DNA from: Hermatobates lingyangjiaoensis
Taxonomy: Eukaryota > Arthropoda > Insecta > Hemiptera > Hermatobatidae
Direction of reading: 5' to 3'
NCBI GenBank assembly: GCA_026182355.1
Contig: JAPFBL010000035.1
Location: 1,507,501-1,571,500, forward strand
Length of the DNA stretch: 64,000 nucleotides
Part shown: positions 33,726 through 43,975 of the stretch, in pieces
Numbering within the stretch: the stretch's first letter is position 1
Layout of the letters: each line of letters opens with the position of its first letter
Notes under the pieces: model-generated
Database searches by the model: none
The model's input: only the letters and a program-made list of their open reading frames with translations
What the model was told of the DNA's origin: nothing
Position numbers and translations under genes: made by a program

Positions 33726-33887
33726 GTACAAAGGCAGCAGGTCTTCCCTTAAGCATATGTTATTAAAATAAGCAGCAGCTTCTGCATTGACCAGTTTCTT
33801 GTTGACACTCTCTACTTTTCGTATCACTTTGCGGTGAGACTCTGGTAGCTTCCAAAGAAGGTTAGCAAAAGACATTAACACACACAA
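33657..33887 (-). pseudogene. PLE N-terminal-like peptide in fold-back B
   Basis: The frame includes ESHRKVIRKVESVNKKLVNA and then EAAAYFNNICLREDLLPLYT. Two other places in the window encode a similar peptide (38.3 kb and 45.2 kb) despite nucleotide divergence. The basic helix followed by F...C....LLP.YTN is the style of the region before the reverse transcriptase in PLE proteins; that assignment is inference. The frame then runs into the TA tract, read as repeated Tyr-Ile, so no complete protein is made here. The opposite arm encodes the same peptide on the plus strand from about 33895. Confidence 0.5.
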
Positions 33888-34022
33888 TAAACATATTGTG
33901 TGTGTTAATGTCTTTTGCTAACCTTCTTTGGAAGCTACCAGAGTCTCACCGCAAAGTGATACGAAAAGTAGAGAGTGTCAACAAGAAACTGGTCAATGCA
34001 GAAGCTGCTGCTTATTTTAATA

Positions 34023-34023
<1 letters not shown>
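33721..34023. repeat. Fold-back family B, copy 1, with coding arms
   Basis: A palindrome centred at about 33891.5, with arms about 33760-33888 and 33895-34023 that are essentially perfect complements. (TA)n lies on both outer sides. Each arm read outward encodes a conserved peptide (separate entry). The fold-back looks like two head-to-head copies of the start of a PLE. Confidence 0.85.
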
Positions 34024-34067
<44 letters not shown>

Positions 34068-34113
34068 TATATATATATCAATGATCAAACCACAATAAGA
34101 AATGGGAAAACAA

Positions 34114-34156
34114 GACTAAGATCTTTCAACCGTAACAAGCGGTCTTCGTCAGAGTC
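34114..34156 (-). ncRNA. Hammerhead ribozyme motif, left arm of fold-back A
   Basis: Minus strand: GACT, CUGACGA (34152-34146), A, GACCG-CUUGUUA-CGGUU (five pairs with one G-U), GAAA (34127-34124), GAUC, UU, AGUC. Helix I is four pairs next to the core, then an internal loop of U-rich sequence, then GGG pairing to CCC further out. All invariant residues are present. Confidence 0.65.
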
Positions 34157-34179
34157 AAAAACCCAACCCTTGGGTTTTT

Positions 34180-34222
34180 GACTCTGACGAAGGCCGCTTG
34201 TTACGGTTGAAAGATCTTAGTC
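34180..34222 (+). ncRNA. Hammerhead ribozyme motif, right arm of fold-back A
   Basis: Plus strand: GACT (34180-34183), CUGACGA (34184-34190), A, GGCCG-CUUGUUA-CGGUU, GAAA (34209-34212), GAUC, UU with predicted cleavage between 34218 and 34219, AGUC. Compared with the left arm, one helix II pair changed from A-U to G-U, which keeps pairing. Confidence 0.65.
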
Positions 34223-34624
34223 TTGTTTTCCCATTTCTTATTGTGGTTTGATCATTGATTGTTGTTTCACGTGTTTATGTGAAATCTTTATATATATATA
34301 TATATATATATCTTCGATAGAAAATCGAACACGAGAGGAGATCTTTAAGAATCACCAAAGCCAGGAGAGTTCTCGAAAAAGACAGAGTCTTTTGCAGTTA
34401 CCTGAACTTAATTCTCGTTGCAAAAACAATGTACTTTATACAATACTATAGAATATACACCTATATAATAATAAACTACAACTCAATACAATTTGAGGTT
34501 TGTAAACAGTTATACAATGCTGTTCAGTGTATCCAACCTTATGATCATCAAATTGGCAGGAATAAAATAATAGTCATAAGTCAAAGAAAATAAAGAAAAA
34601 TTTAAAAAAAATCAATCATAAATT

Positions 34625-35175
34625 ATAAGATGATGCCTAAATTTTCATTAACACATTTGAAAAACCTTGGAATATGTTTTGGCAATACTTGTTCACTTCT
34701 TCACCGAAGAAGAAAAATCTTGTCATTCTTCCTTCTTGCCAGCGATTTGTTGAGCTTCAAAAGTTGTTTTGCTTCATTTACTGCACTGTTTCCAAACTTA
34801 CTGCGAAGAGATTTGAAGAAACCTGTATTGATCTTAACCACTTCATCATAATGTTTTACCTCCATGATATAATTCAATGTTCTCTTATCTCTACTACATA
34901 TATTGAACATATATTTTCTTTTTTATCGAGGTTTGGTTTAGCATCTTGGTCTGGCTTCAAACAATACAGCACTTTTAAACTTAAAGCAAGTTTCCGAAAT
35001 GTAGCAAGTTTGAAAACAGGGCAGTAAATAAAGCAAAACAACTTTTGAAGCTCAACAAGTCGCAGGCAAGAAAGAAGAATGAAAAGATTTTTCTTCTTCG
35101 GTGGAGAAGTAAACACGTATTCCCCAAAACATATGCCAAAGTTTTTCAAATCTGTCAATAAAAATGTAGGTAACA
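34625..35175. repeat. Inverted terminal-repeat pair at the left end of the PLE
   Basis: 34625-34800 (plus) and 35175-34995 (minus) share TTGAAAAAC.TTGG.ATATG, then TTCTTC.CCGAAGAAGAAA, and GAGCTTCAAAAGTTGTTTTG. On the minus strand of the first arm the frame 34910-34701 reads NEAKQLLKLNKSLARRKNDK and then IFLLRRK, a basic region similar in style to the start of PLE proteins. Paired head-to-head terminal repeats are a known PLE layout. Confidence 0.7.
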
Positions 35176-35559
35176 ATCACCCATTCATTAATGATATTGA
35201 GAATAATTGTATACAGTTTAAAAAAAGTTTCTTAAACATAGAAATTAAGATTGTTCATTGGGATGTTATTAGGATTGGAAAACTCATTAAAACTACCAAA
35301 GATACGTTTGCATTTTTTTAGGAGTTAATATATGCAAAAGAAGTAATACGAAACAAGAAATAGAATACCAAAAGTATTTTAATAAGATTAAGAAACAATA
35401 AGAGGAAAAATAGAAGTACTGATAAAACAGATACCTCAAAATTAATTTAAAAAAAAATTTATTGAATATCCTTAGTTTTGACCCAATATTTGGTGTTCCG
35501 TATACGTTTAATGATTTCCCAACTAGTCAGATAATATCGATGTTGAAAATATTATTACA

Positions 35560-36480
35560 GAAATTGCAGATAAGGAAAAACAAGACCAGCTGAGAGCTAG
35601 ATGTGTTAATATTCTTAATAACTTTAAAAACAAACAGAAACAAACGACAAATAATGTTCATATGAATAAAATGGTAAATACAGCTAAACATTTTTTACGA
35701 AAAAATCCACAACTATTAGTACTGAAATCAGATAACACAAAATCAAACAGTAATTATGGATAAAAATGAATGTGAGAACAAAATTAAACTTTTGTTAAGT
35801 GATAACTCCACATATAGGAAATTAGATAAAAGAAAAAACCCAACACTGCCTCTGCAATCAAAAAACAATAAACTGATAACTAATTCGTGTAAAGATAAGA
35901 AAATAGATCTAAAAACTAAATTAGAATTAATCATAAAGAATAGTCAACCCTCAAGATAATTCACAGTAAAAATGCATAAAGAAAACAAACCCCTCCGCCC
36001 AGTGACTAGTTTTGTAAATAGCCCTACCTAACGTACAGCAAAAGATATAACCAGTCTTTTGCAGTATATCCACACAGATAAATATAATATAAAAGATTCA
36101 TTTGAATTTAAAAGCTCTATTAAAGCTAAAATAATACCAGATGGATACCGGTTAGTTTCATTAGCTGTAAGTTCGTTATTTACTAATATACTGTTAGACG
36201 TTATAGACTTTATAGTAAATGATTCATGGAATCAAATTGCAGATCATACCAAATTGAGTAAAGATGAATTTTTAAGTATACTTAAATTATGTACTTCATA
36301 AGGTTATTTCCCTTATGGTGGTGACCATTACCAAATCGTGGATGCCGTTGAAATGGGTAGTCCATGCCTCCCCATATTTATAGATATAGTGATGAATCAC
36401 CTTCTTGATGCGGTAATAAATAAAATACCTTTTAGTATAACATTTTTATATAAATACTAGATGACCTTTTATTATATATT
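35560..36480 (+). pseudogene. PLE reverse transcriptase, N-terminal and catalytic part
   Basis: Pieces in several frames: LRARCVNILNNFKN and FLRKNPQLLVLKSD at 35596-35738, then DKNECENKIKLLL and TYRKLDKRKNPTLP at 35756-35955, the region preceding the polymerase fingers. NKPLRPVTSFVNSPT follows at about 35985-36028, then ITSLLQYIHTDKYNIKDS and LVSLAVSSLFTNILLDV (first catalytic block, with the Asp of SLDV changed to Ala). YFPYGGDHYQIVDAVEMGSP is at about 36304-36363. The YVDD box is at about 36455, where the valine codon is a stop. At least four frame or stop lesions and the lost Asp make the enzyme inactive. Confidence 0.75.
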
Positions 36481-36501
36481 CCCTCTGATTCACAAAAAAC
36501 A

Positions 36502-36771
36502 GTGCTAATATGTTTTAATTCTATCAATTCAAAATTAATATTTACAATAAAAATAGGAGAAGATAATTGCTTAATACTTCTAGATACTATGATTTATAGG
36601 AGTCAGAATGGGAGCATTTCAGTAGACTGGAGAAGGAAACCTCAGAAAACAAACCGATATCTTAATTTTCAATCTCACCACCCATTGAAAAATAAAATAA
36701 ATACCGCGTTAGCATTAAAACACAGAACACCTCATATATATGTGATACAAAGTTTGTTCCAAAGAATATAA
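36502..36771 (+). pseudogene. PLE reverse transcriptase, thumb region
   Basis: The frame includes FNSINSKLIFTIKIGEDN, then CLILLDTMIYRSQNGSISVD, then WRRKPQKTNRYLNFQSHHPL. These match the order FL...D..I......I....YRKPT.T..YL...S.HP seen after the YVDD box in PLE and related reverse transcriptases. It continues from the previous entry after the stop at the YVDD box. Confidence 0.75.
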
Positions 36772-37084
36772 ACTTTGTAAAGCTTATTTTGAGAAACAAT
36801 AATTATCCAGAAAGGTTAATTAAACAAATTTTCACTCACATAATAAAGAAAGAATATTAACACAGATTAATAACCCTGAGCGCAACCCTACCCCAGCTAG
36901 CACTAATCAAACACAATATAAGTGACTAACTTACATAAAAGTGTTATCAGAGAACATAGTGAGGTATTCAAATGTATCAACATAAAACTTGCTTACAAAG
37001 GTAAAAAAAAGTTTAAATTCAAATATTTTTTCCAAGACCAAATCACCCATTAATAAATTCCTCAGTAGTAATACCATATATTCA

Positions 37085-37260
37085 ATTCCATGTTAAAATT
37101 GCGATACAGTTTACATTGGTGAAACAAAACAGTATTTAAAAGATAGGTTAGCGCAACATCAATATGACATTAAATCAGACAAAACATTTCGTGCTTTAGC
37201 CCATCACTCGATTAACAAAGGCATAACTTAAATATAGATGACATGAAGATTATAGATTAT
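37085..37260 (+). pseudogene. PLE GIY-YIG endonuclease remnant
   Basis: After a stop (PC*NCDTVYIGE) the frame reads TVYIGETKQYLKDRLAQHQY and then RALAHHSINKGI. YIGET, the basic residues of the following helix and the later H(H/S) segment are the GIY-YIG landmarks. The preceding cysteine pair C..C is kept around the stop. A frameshift follows at about 37227, after which DMKIIDYENNKNKRLIKEM resembles the usual C-terminal helix with (R)LIKE. Confidence 0.75.
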
Positions 37261-38169
37261 GAAAATAATAAAAATAAGAGGCTTATAAAAGAAATGATTC
37301 ACATTCAGAAAACAAAAATCGGAACACTAACCTAAGTAAAATTTGAAGTCTATTAAAAAAATATGACTGTAGTTTTCAGATTCTTTTTTGATGTGGTTTT
37401 CATAGTTTTTACTATTAGTTTTGACTTATCAAGACTAATATAGAATGTTCGTAAAACTGTCGCTAGGAGCAGCTCTATAGGCTGATTTGAATATAACGGT
37501 TATGTAGTTATTCCATACAATAGTAAAATACCAATGTAAATATGTATATTAATTTAATAATTTAGCTTATAAACATTGTTTCCTATTATTGTAATCAAAT
37601 TCTGTATTGATGTAGCCCAGATGATGTCTGCAAATATAGACGAATCGTCGGTTTAAAGCTGTTATATTGTTTGAAGCTAGACCAGACTTCGATAAAAAAG
37701 AAAATAAGTGTTCAATATATGTGGTCAATTTAAGAAAACATTGAATATTTAATATAATTTTATAATTAAGACAGGCAAAATTCGTCATGACTATCTTCTT
37801 TTTATAGAATCTACGTGCTAAATTCAGATATGTATTGACAAATTTTTTTTCCCCCTAGATGAAATCTAAACTATAATTGCACAAATGAAATCAATAGTTG
37901 AATTGATAATGCAATGACTATATCAACAGCCTAGATTGCATCAGTGGCGGAAATAATTTGTGTTCCTCAACTCAATATAAATTATCAATCTGGATTATCC
38001 AGACATAGATAAACCACTTATATTGAAAAATATAATTAATTAAAAAAAAATGTACAAGCCGCTCCAAAATATCTAATTACAAATTTATTATCCAAAAAAA
38101 ATTCAAATTTATTTATTTATTTATATTAAAGTGTCGTCGAATGGTTTCTCAATGGTTCTTATTTCTTAC

Positions 38170-38490
38170 CTGTTTTACCATATATATATATTAGTGTATA
38201 TTGGCAGCAGATTCTCTTGTAAACATATTTTATTAAAGTAGACGGCAGCTTCCGCATTTACGACTTTTTTGATCGTTTTTTCTAGTTTTCTTACTAGTTT
38301 TTTCTGGTAGGGAGTGATTTCATGGAGGAGTTGTCCTAGAGACATCAAAGAAATAATGTCTCTGGGACAACTCCTCCATGAAATCACTCCCTACCAGAAA
38401 AAACTAGTAAGAAAACTAGAAAAAACGAGCAAAAAAGTCGTAAATGCGGAAGCTGCCGTCTGCTTTAATAATATATATATATATATATTA
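38170..38490. repeat. Fold-back family B, copy 2
   Basis: A palindrome centred near 38350, with arms about 38215-38345 and 38356-38480 and (TA)n at 38181-38192 and 38471-38491. The arms differ at only a few bases. The nucleotide sequence differs from copy 1 at 33.9 kb, yet the encoded peptide is related. Confidence 0.8.
38175..38387 (-). pseudogene. PLE N-terminal-like peptide in fold-back B, copy 2
   Basis: The frame reads PYQKKLVRKLEKTIKKVVNA and then EAAVYFNKICLQENLLPIYT. It aligns residue by residue with copy 1 over about 40 positions. Conserved points are RK.E...KK.VNAEAA.YFN.ICL.E.LLP.YTNIY. The frame crosses the palindrome centre at its start and ends at the TA border. Confidence 0.5.
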
Positions 38491-38700
38491 TAGATGAAAT
38501 ATAGAAACGATCCAAACAGAACAGATAAATAAAAGAAAGAACGAAAACATTTACTAAACCTTCTGTCTTGAACGAACATACCTCTTCGTCTTCCCTTCTA
38601 GTCTATTCCTGACGAAAAACTTCGTTTCAAAATATTTATCCTTGTAAGTGATTTCGTTCTTTATGTGTTGTTTTGTCAGTTACATATATATATACGATAC
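38491..38700 (+). repeat. TA-bounded segment with hammerhead-like remnant
   Basis: Between TA tracts at 38471-38491 and 38683-38694 lies a segment with CTGACGA at 38609-38615, AAAC-TTC-GTTT as a possible helix II, and then AAAA where GAAA is expected, followed by TATT. Helix I pairing is poor. It is likely another PLE terminal repeat that has lost its ribozyme. Confidence 0.3.
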
Positions 38701-38834
38701 ATGCATCAATTAATTTAAATCAATTGATTAAATCGACTAACAACTAACTAACGAGCATTTTGTGAGGTAGCGTACAAGGTTGCTCTCACCCTGAATTCTA
38801 TTTTACAAAACTACTGAAACATACTGAAATACCA

Positions 38835-39240
38835 AGATGTCTGAAAAGGAAGAGGAGAAGAGACTTATTTCAGACAACTATATCATTTAATATCTTCATT
38901 CGTTATTTTTATACGTGTTTCATATGTTGTGTTCCATGTCAGGAAGTATAATCACTCTATTATGTCTCCCCTCCTGTCTCCTCGCGATATAGTTATATAC
39001 GTCTTTCCTACATGTCACTAGTGAAGCTACTGTTCGATTATTGCGACTATCTACAATATAAAATTTAAAAAAACTATTTATGAATAATTAAAGATGTCGT
39101 ATTTGATTCTTTTCAAGGGGGCCAAATTGACTGTCAGGTTTCTGCTGATAGCTTTCTGTTCAAGTATATAAATTATTTTCCTTACTAAAGGTAATGAATA
39201 ATATGACGAGAAGGAGAGAAATCAATGTTGCGTGAAGTAA
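38835..39240 (-). repeat. Dispersed repeat E, copy 2
   Basis: The reverse complement of repeat E at 12.5-13.0 kb, without the 83-bp duplication. Strongest shared blocks are CTCTATTATGTCTCCCCTCC, CCTCGCGATATAGTTATATA and CATGTCACTAGTGA. Confidence 0.7.
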
Positions 39241-40724
39241 GTTTCAATCAGATGAAAACTTGACAAGCGTGCGAGAGTAAGGAGCATGAAGCCCAGGAGG
39301 CTGCAGCCAAGTGGAATATTGATGACAGGTGCGGAAGGCACACCGTGAAGGGCAGTGCAGTGACCCACGGGTCACTGTGAGAACCTACTCCCGCAAAGTG
39401 TTTGTACGTGCCTCGAGATCACGATTCTATCCCTAAACAAGTCGGATATTCAAAAACACATCTTCACATGAAGCATAGTAAGAAACAAAATCATTCACAC
39501 TGAATATGACAATACTCCTTAAAAAAAAAAAGCAGAAGTTTTACAGCCATTTCTGAACAAAGGAATAATCAATTTAAATAACTGATTTATTTTTTTAATA
39601 TAACAATATACTATCTGACCACATAATGTAATAACGCACTTCATTTAACCTGCATTCCAACAATCTGGTTAGAATGTAGGTATTTGAATTAAAAAAACTA
39701 TATTAACTGTCGATTTCTAAACCTTTCCTCCACCGAATGAGGTTAATAAGAATATAATTAATTGTTTAAAGATATAATTTTACTGTTTCGATTTATTTAA
39801 AGATAAAATATTACATAGAAATAAATAATATTTGTTTTGAAACCGATATCTCGAAACAAAGATCTATAGAACTTTGTGATCGCTAAGTTATTTTATAAAA
39901 CGTAAATAAAATGTTATGACTCGCGTAGCAATTAAACCTGAAAATTGAAACCTAGTTCAAAGAAGATACAACAAAATATGAAACCTTATGAATACACGTT
40001 TATTCAATTTTTATTTCCAACTATAAAATGATTGTATTTTTTATTTACTTATGATAAATTAATATCAAATTATGTAAGCCTTAGTCTTTTTATAATTTTG
40101 AGAACAATTAAACAGTTAAGCATACGAAAAGAAAGATTCATTTTACTGTTCCAAGTTGTATGAATAGCATTTGGACTTGATTAAGAAGTATGAGAAAAAT
40201 ATGTCCCATCGTGATCGAAGGGTTTAAGAGCACTTAGTTGCTTTATGTCGCTCTCCTTAAACCTGGGTTATTTGAATTGCCAAAATTGTTGAATGACTTG
40301 GAATGAACTTTCCAAATGCATATTCTGATATGCTGGAGTGGTCTCCATTCAGCGTTAACATAAAGTAAACATTATCAGAAATAACGAAAATCATTTTGAT
40401 TGACTAATTTATTTTAATGTAAGAATGTACTTTCTCACCTCAGAAAGTAATAATTCAGTTTTCTTTCATTGTGACTACAACCTCTGAGGTACTAACAATA
40501 CTAATATTTATTTTAATGTCTGGGAACATTTGTCAATTATAATGACAACATAAATGATAAGTTTCTTCAAAGCAACTGGGATGTAATATTGTATTATTGG
40601 TGAATTCATCCATATTTTAAAATTATTAAAAATTATACAATATGAATAACTGCAATTTGTAATAACAAATCAAGGATGAATAAATAATTTAAAAAAAATA
40701 ACCACTTTTATAAACTAATAATTA
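39241..40724. other. Mostly AT-rich, one GC-richer patch
   Basis: 39280-39430 is clearly richer in GC and might contain an exon, but no frame with good splice borders stands out. The rest is AT-rich with no recognised feature. Confidence 0.3.
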
Positions 40725-40940
40725 AACCACAAAATAAAATAGGGAAAAAAGACTAAGATCTCTCAGCCGTAACAAGCCCTCTTCGTCAGAGTCAAAACCC
40801 AACTCAAACCTCAGTTTCAGCGGATTTTGACGAAGACCGCTTGATACTGTTGAAAGATCTTAGTCTTTTTTCCTCATTTCATTTTGTGGTTTGATCATTG
40901 ATTGTTATTTCACGTGTTTATGTGAAATCTTGTTATTTAT
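40725..40940. repeat. Fold-back family A copy with decayed hammerheads
   Basis: Both arms are present with centre near ACCCAACTCAAACCTCAG, but there is no (TA)n on either side. On the minus strand GAAA has become GAGA. On the plus strand CTGACGA has become TTGACGA. Both ribozymes have therefore lost an invariant residue. Confidence 0.75.
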
Positions 40941-42210
40941 AAACTAAGCAGATGGATTCTCAAATAGTACACAGAGGGAAATTATAAAAAAGATAAAACA
41001 TCAAAATAGAAGAACATGACGAAACTAACACAGCAACGAGGGAGACAAATAAAAGATCCAGCTAATATCTCGATGAACCAGCCTGCTCAAACCATCAGTG
41101 TAGTGTACTTATAGAATCATGTCACTGCCACATTAGTTAGTTAGGTTAGGTTAGTATATATTCAGTTGTCAACGGTTGAATTGTTCTGTTCACTTATGCT
41201 GATAGTAGTAGCTTTTTTCTTTCTGCTATCGTCTATCTTCAAGAGCAACTAATCTAAATCGTATTCATTATCAGTGTATATAACTTCATAGCACATAGTA
41301 CAATAATTCTATACTAGTTTTAAAGTACTACTATTTCAAGCTACAGAGAAATAAATGTACATACAATTAAATAATTAAGTCAGTTCTCTTGAAGATGGTC
41401 ACATCCAGAACAGCTCTAAAACACAAACAGTAGTATTCCACGTAAGACACCAAATACATGCAGCTAAACAAAGTATCCTTGTATCCCCAAAATAAAGCAT
41501 AATGTTTGTGTTGTTACTGTCCTAATCCATTAATATGTATTGTTATTTTGTCAACAATTTTAGATTGTAAACTATTATATTACCTAAAATAAAATTATGT
41601 TTAATTTGAGATAAACGGTCACCACATCTGCAATAAATCCATTTTCACCATAGCTTTACCACTTTTCTATTATATTGTAGTAATAGTCTTCTGCAGTCTT
41701 ATTTTACATTTACAATAACGGATAACGGAAATATGTTACTATACAAGAAGGACATCATTCGAACTTGAATGAACGCATATTCAAAAAGACTATCGAGAAG
41801 AAGCAGACTCTGCACTATGGCCTCGTCACGAGATCCCAATGATATTGCTCTCTGAGTCAAAGGACCCTTAGGCAGGTGGGAGGCACAAGTGGTCCAAGAT
41901 TAGAGTTGATAAGTCTCCCAGCTTGAACACTTTTGATATTAACTCTACTACACGGTTTTGATTAAAATAGTTTTGATTCTGGCTTGTTAGTTGGTATTTA
42001 ATGTGTACAGGCTGTAGCATACACAGTAATTGTCCTTCTCAGTCAAACAGTTCAAAAACTGGTTTGGAATAGGGAAGGACTAATGTTTAAATAGATGTAA
42101 ATATTGAACAAATGTCAGTAAAATAATATGAATATAATAAATATTGAATCTAAGTTGAATGTTTAAACTGATTAAATGAAGCCAAGGACTAAATCGCTGG
42201 GCATTTTGAG
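40941..42210. other. No feature supported
   Basis: AT-rich DNA; no gene or named repeat recognised. Confidence 0.35.
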
Positions 42211-42212
42211 AA

Positions 42213-42940
42213 TTGTCTGATCAAAAACTTCATTCTGTCTTCCGACGTTCGAAACTTTATATTTTCATTCTCAAGGCTACAAGGAAATACATAATCTATG
42301 ATCATTAACTAAAAAATATAGGATTAAAACATAGAAAAATAACAATAATTAAACATACCTTACACTTAGTGTAAGGAGTAGGTTTTACTAACACAGACTA
42401 TTATCTGAGGAGGTTATATAGTTGTTACTATGGAGTATGAGAATCAACTAATAAATAGTAGAAAACATTTTGAAGTACACAAATTATGAACTCAAATAAC
42501 AAAATGAAGGAATTAAGCAAGGGTAAAAAACAACCAGTGGGTAACAATATGTAGGAGCATAGAAGCAACCATCGTAACCATCCATGTTCTATGCTCCTAC
42601 ATATTGTTACCCACTGGTTTTTTGTTTTTTACCCTTGCTTAATTCCTTCATTATGTTATTTGAGTTGATAATTTGTGTACCTCAAAATGTTTTCTATTAT
42701 TTATTAGTTGATTCTCATACTCCATAGTAACAACTATATAACCTCCTCAGATCATAGTCTGTGTTAGTAAAACCTACTCCTACACTAGGTGTAAGTTGTC
42801 ATATTTCTACGTTTTAATCTTATTTTTTAGTTAATGATCATAAATAATGTATTTCCTTGAAGTCTTGACAATGAAAGTATAAATTTTCGAAACATCAGAA
42901 GATAGAAGAAGTTTTTGACCAGATGTCGAACAATGCTCAA
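42213..42940. repeat. Large fold-back family L, about 730 bp
   Basis: Arms of about 350 bp face each other around 42575. The inner part is near-perfect (GTAGGAGCATAGAA at 42551, its complement at 42587), and the outer parts diverge (TTCGAA.., TAGTTAATGAT..). The outer arms contain GTTTCGAACGTCGGAAG-like and TTTTCGAAACATCAGAAG sequences, which resemble the GAAA..UH half of a hammerhead, but the CUGANGA half is not convincing. No coding content is recognised. Confidence 0.75.
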
Positions 42941-43825
42941 AGTGTCAAACAATTTTAGTTGTTGTAGTGTAGTCTAACTTTTTATTGGTCCTTAATAGAG
43001 GATGAACGAAAGAAATCAAGGATTTCTCTTTGGGAAATAATAAGCATAGTACATAATCTAATGTATACCTTTCTACTCTTATCTCCTAAGAAATAATGAA
43101 ATGTATTGTTCAGAGTTCTGGATAAACCTTTTCTTCTTAAGAATGCTTGATTAAATAAATCAGTCAACCAATATACAATTTAATTAATAATTATTAAAAT
43201 GACAATATCAGTAATGTAGGCTTTATTCCAAATAATTTCTAGTCAAGATTGTAGGGAAAAGAGTACGACTTTTTTTAGTAATGTAAATTACTTCTATTTC
43301 AAATAAAGTATATATTTATGAGGATAAATGGAAGTCGTGTGAGGTCCCATATTAGATTTATTTAATAACTGTATAAATATTAACGGTTATAAACCCCGTA
43401 TCCAGTCAATTATACAAGATCTAGGAAACGCATGTAAACACTTGAACCACTAACGTGCCCTAAACAAGGGTAAGGTATCCGAACCCACGTCTATGTGGAC
43501 ATGGGAAAAGAACATATACCGAAACCACCGTGGTTCCCTAAAGAAGGTTTAATGGACCACATCAATGTGGCCAAGTGAAAAGATCTTATGTTAATCCCAA
43601 GGGATACGACCTACATCTGTAGTTTTGGGCAAGGTCTCCCCGTACGACTACCCCGTTACAGTGAACTCGGAGGACAACCATTAGTAATTATATTTTCATT
43701 CAGTCACTCAACCTATAATTCAAAATTAATTAAAAGTGTGGATTAGAAAATATTCCATGGAAATAAATACAACACTTGAACAACTGAATGAGAAGGAAGT
43801 TGCTTCAAGCAGGTTGGAAACTAAC

Positions 43826-43975
43826 CTGTAAGGCAGACCTGAGAATAAGGCTGGGAGAGGAGCAGAACTTGAGCATGTCGACTGAAGGACTGCTCGTGAG
43901 GGCTGGGGAGTCACAGGTCGCTGGGCACAATGGGCCACGTGACCTCCCTCCCAACTCAAAAGCCGCCCAGCGCCA
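43826..43975 (-). CDS. Candidate exon, Ser/Pro-rich
   Basis: A strong donor (TTACAG then GTTAGT) ends the exon at 43826. The acceptor may be AATGCCAG just upstream of about 43982, but its pyrimidine tract is poor. The best frame contains VAHCAQRPVTPQPS and SSSAPLPALFSGLPYR, the same style as the candidate exon at 17.4 kb, and leaves two bases. A second frame (DSPALTSSPSVDMLK) is also open. It could be a 5' exon of the PDZ gene, being on the same strand, or part of another gene. Confidence 0.3.

Larger units (their letters stand above)
34024..34312. repeat. Fold-back family A, best copy, palindromic
   Basis: Flanked by (TA)n at 34024-34079 and 34290-34312. The arms, about 34080-34166 and 34169-34255, are complementary except for one or two bases, with a centre near AACCCAACCCTTGGGTT. 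After the right arm comes the one-sided end, GATTGTTGTTTCACGTG and TTTATGTGAAATCTT. Each arm carries a complete hammerhead-type motif. Confidence 0.85.
34620..37800 (+). mobile_element. Nearly complete, inactive Penelope-like element
   Basis: Terminal-repeat-type segments flank a broken open reading frame. On the left, 34625-34800 is repeated inverted at about 34995-35175. The piece at about 34890-34970 (ATATATTGAACATATATTTTC, TTTTTTATCGA) returns in inverted form at 37660-37740. Between them, frame by frame, lie an N-terminal region (35560-36000), reverse transcriptase blocks (36000-36770) and a GIY-YIG endonuclease remnant (37085-37260). PLEs copy themselves by target-primed reverse transcription using the GIY-YIG nuclease. 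Stops and frameshifts throughout show that it is dead. Confidence 0.8.

Noticed and set aside
34674..35176. 117- and 100-residue overlapping frames as genes
   Set aside because: They are antisense readings of the PLE terminal repeats. The two frames resemble each other because the repeats are inverted copies.
43420..43670. Possible RNA gene in a balanced-composition segment
   Set aside because: Several short near-repeats occur (such as CC..GTGG and ACGTCTATGTGG), but no stable conserved structure or promoter boxes could be seen.
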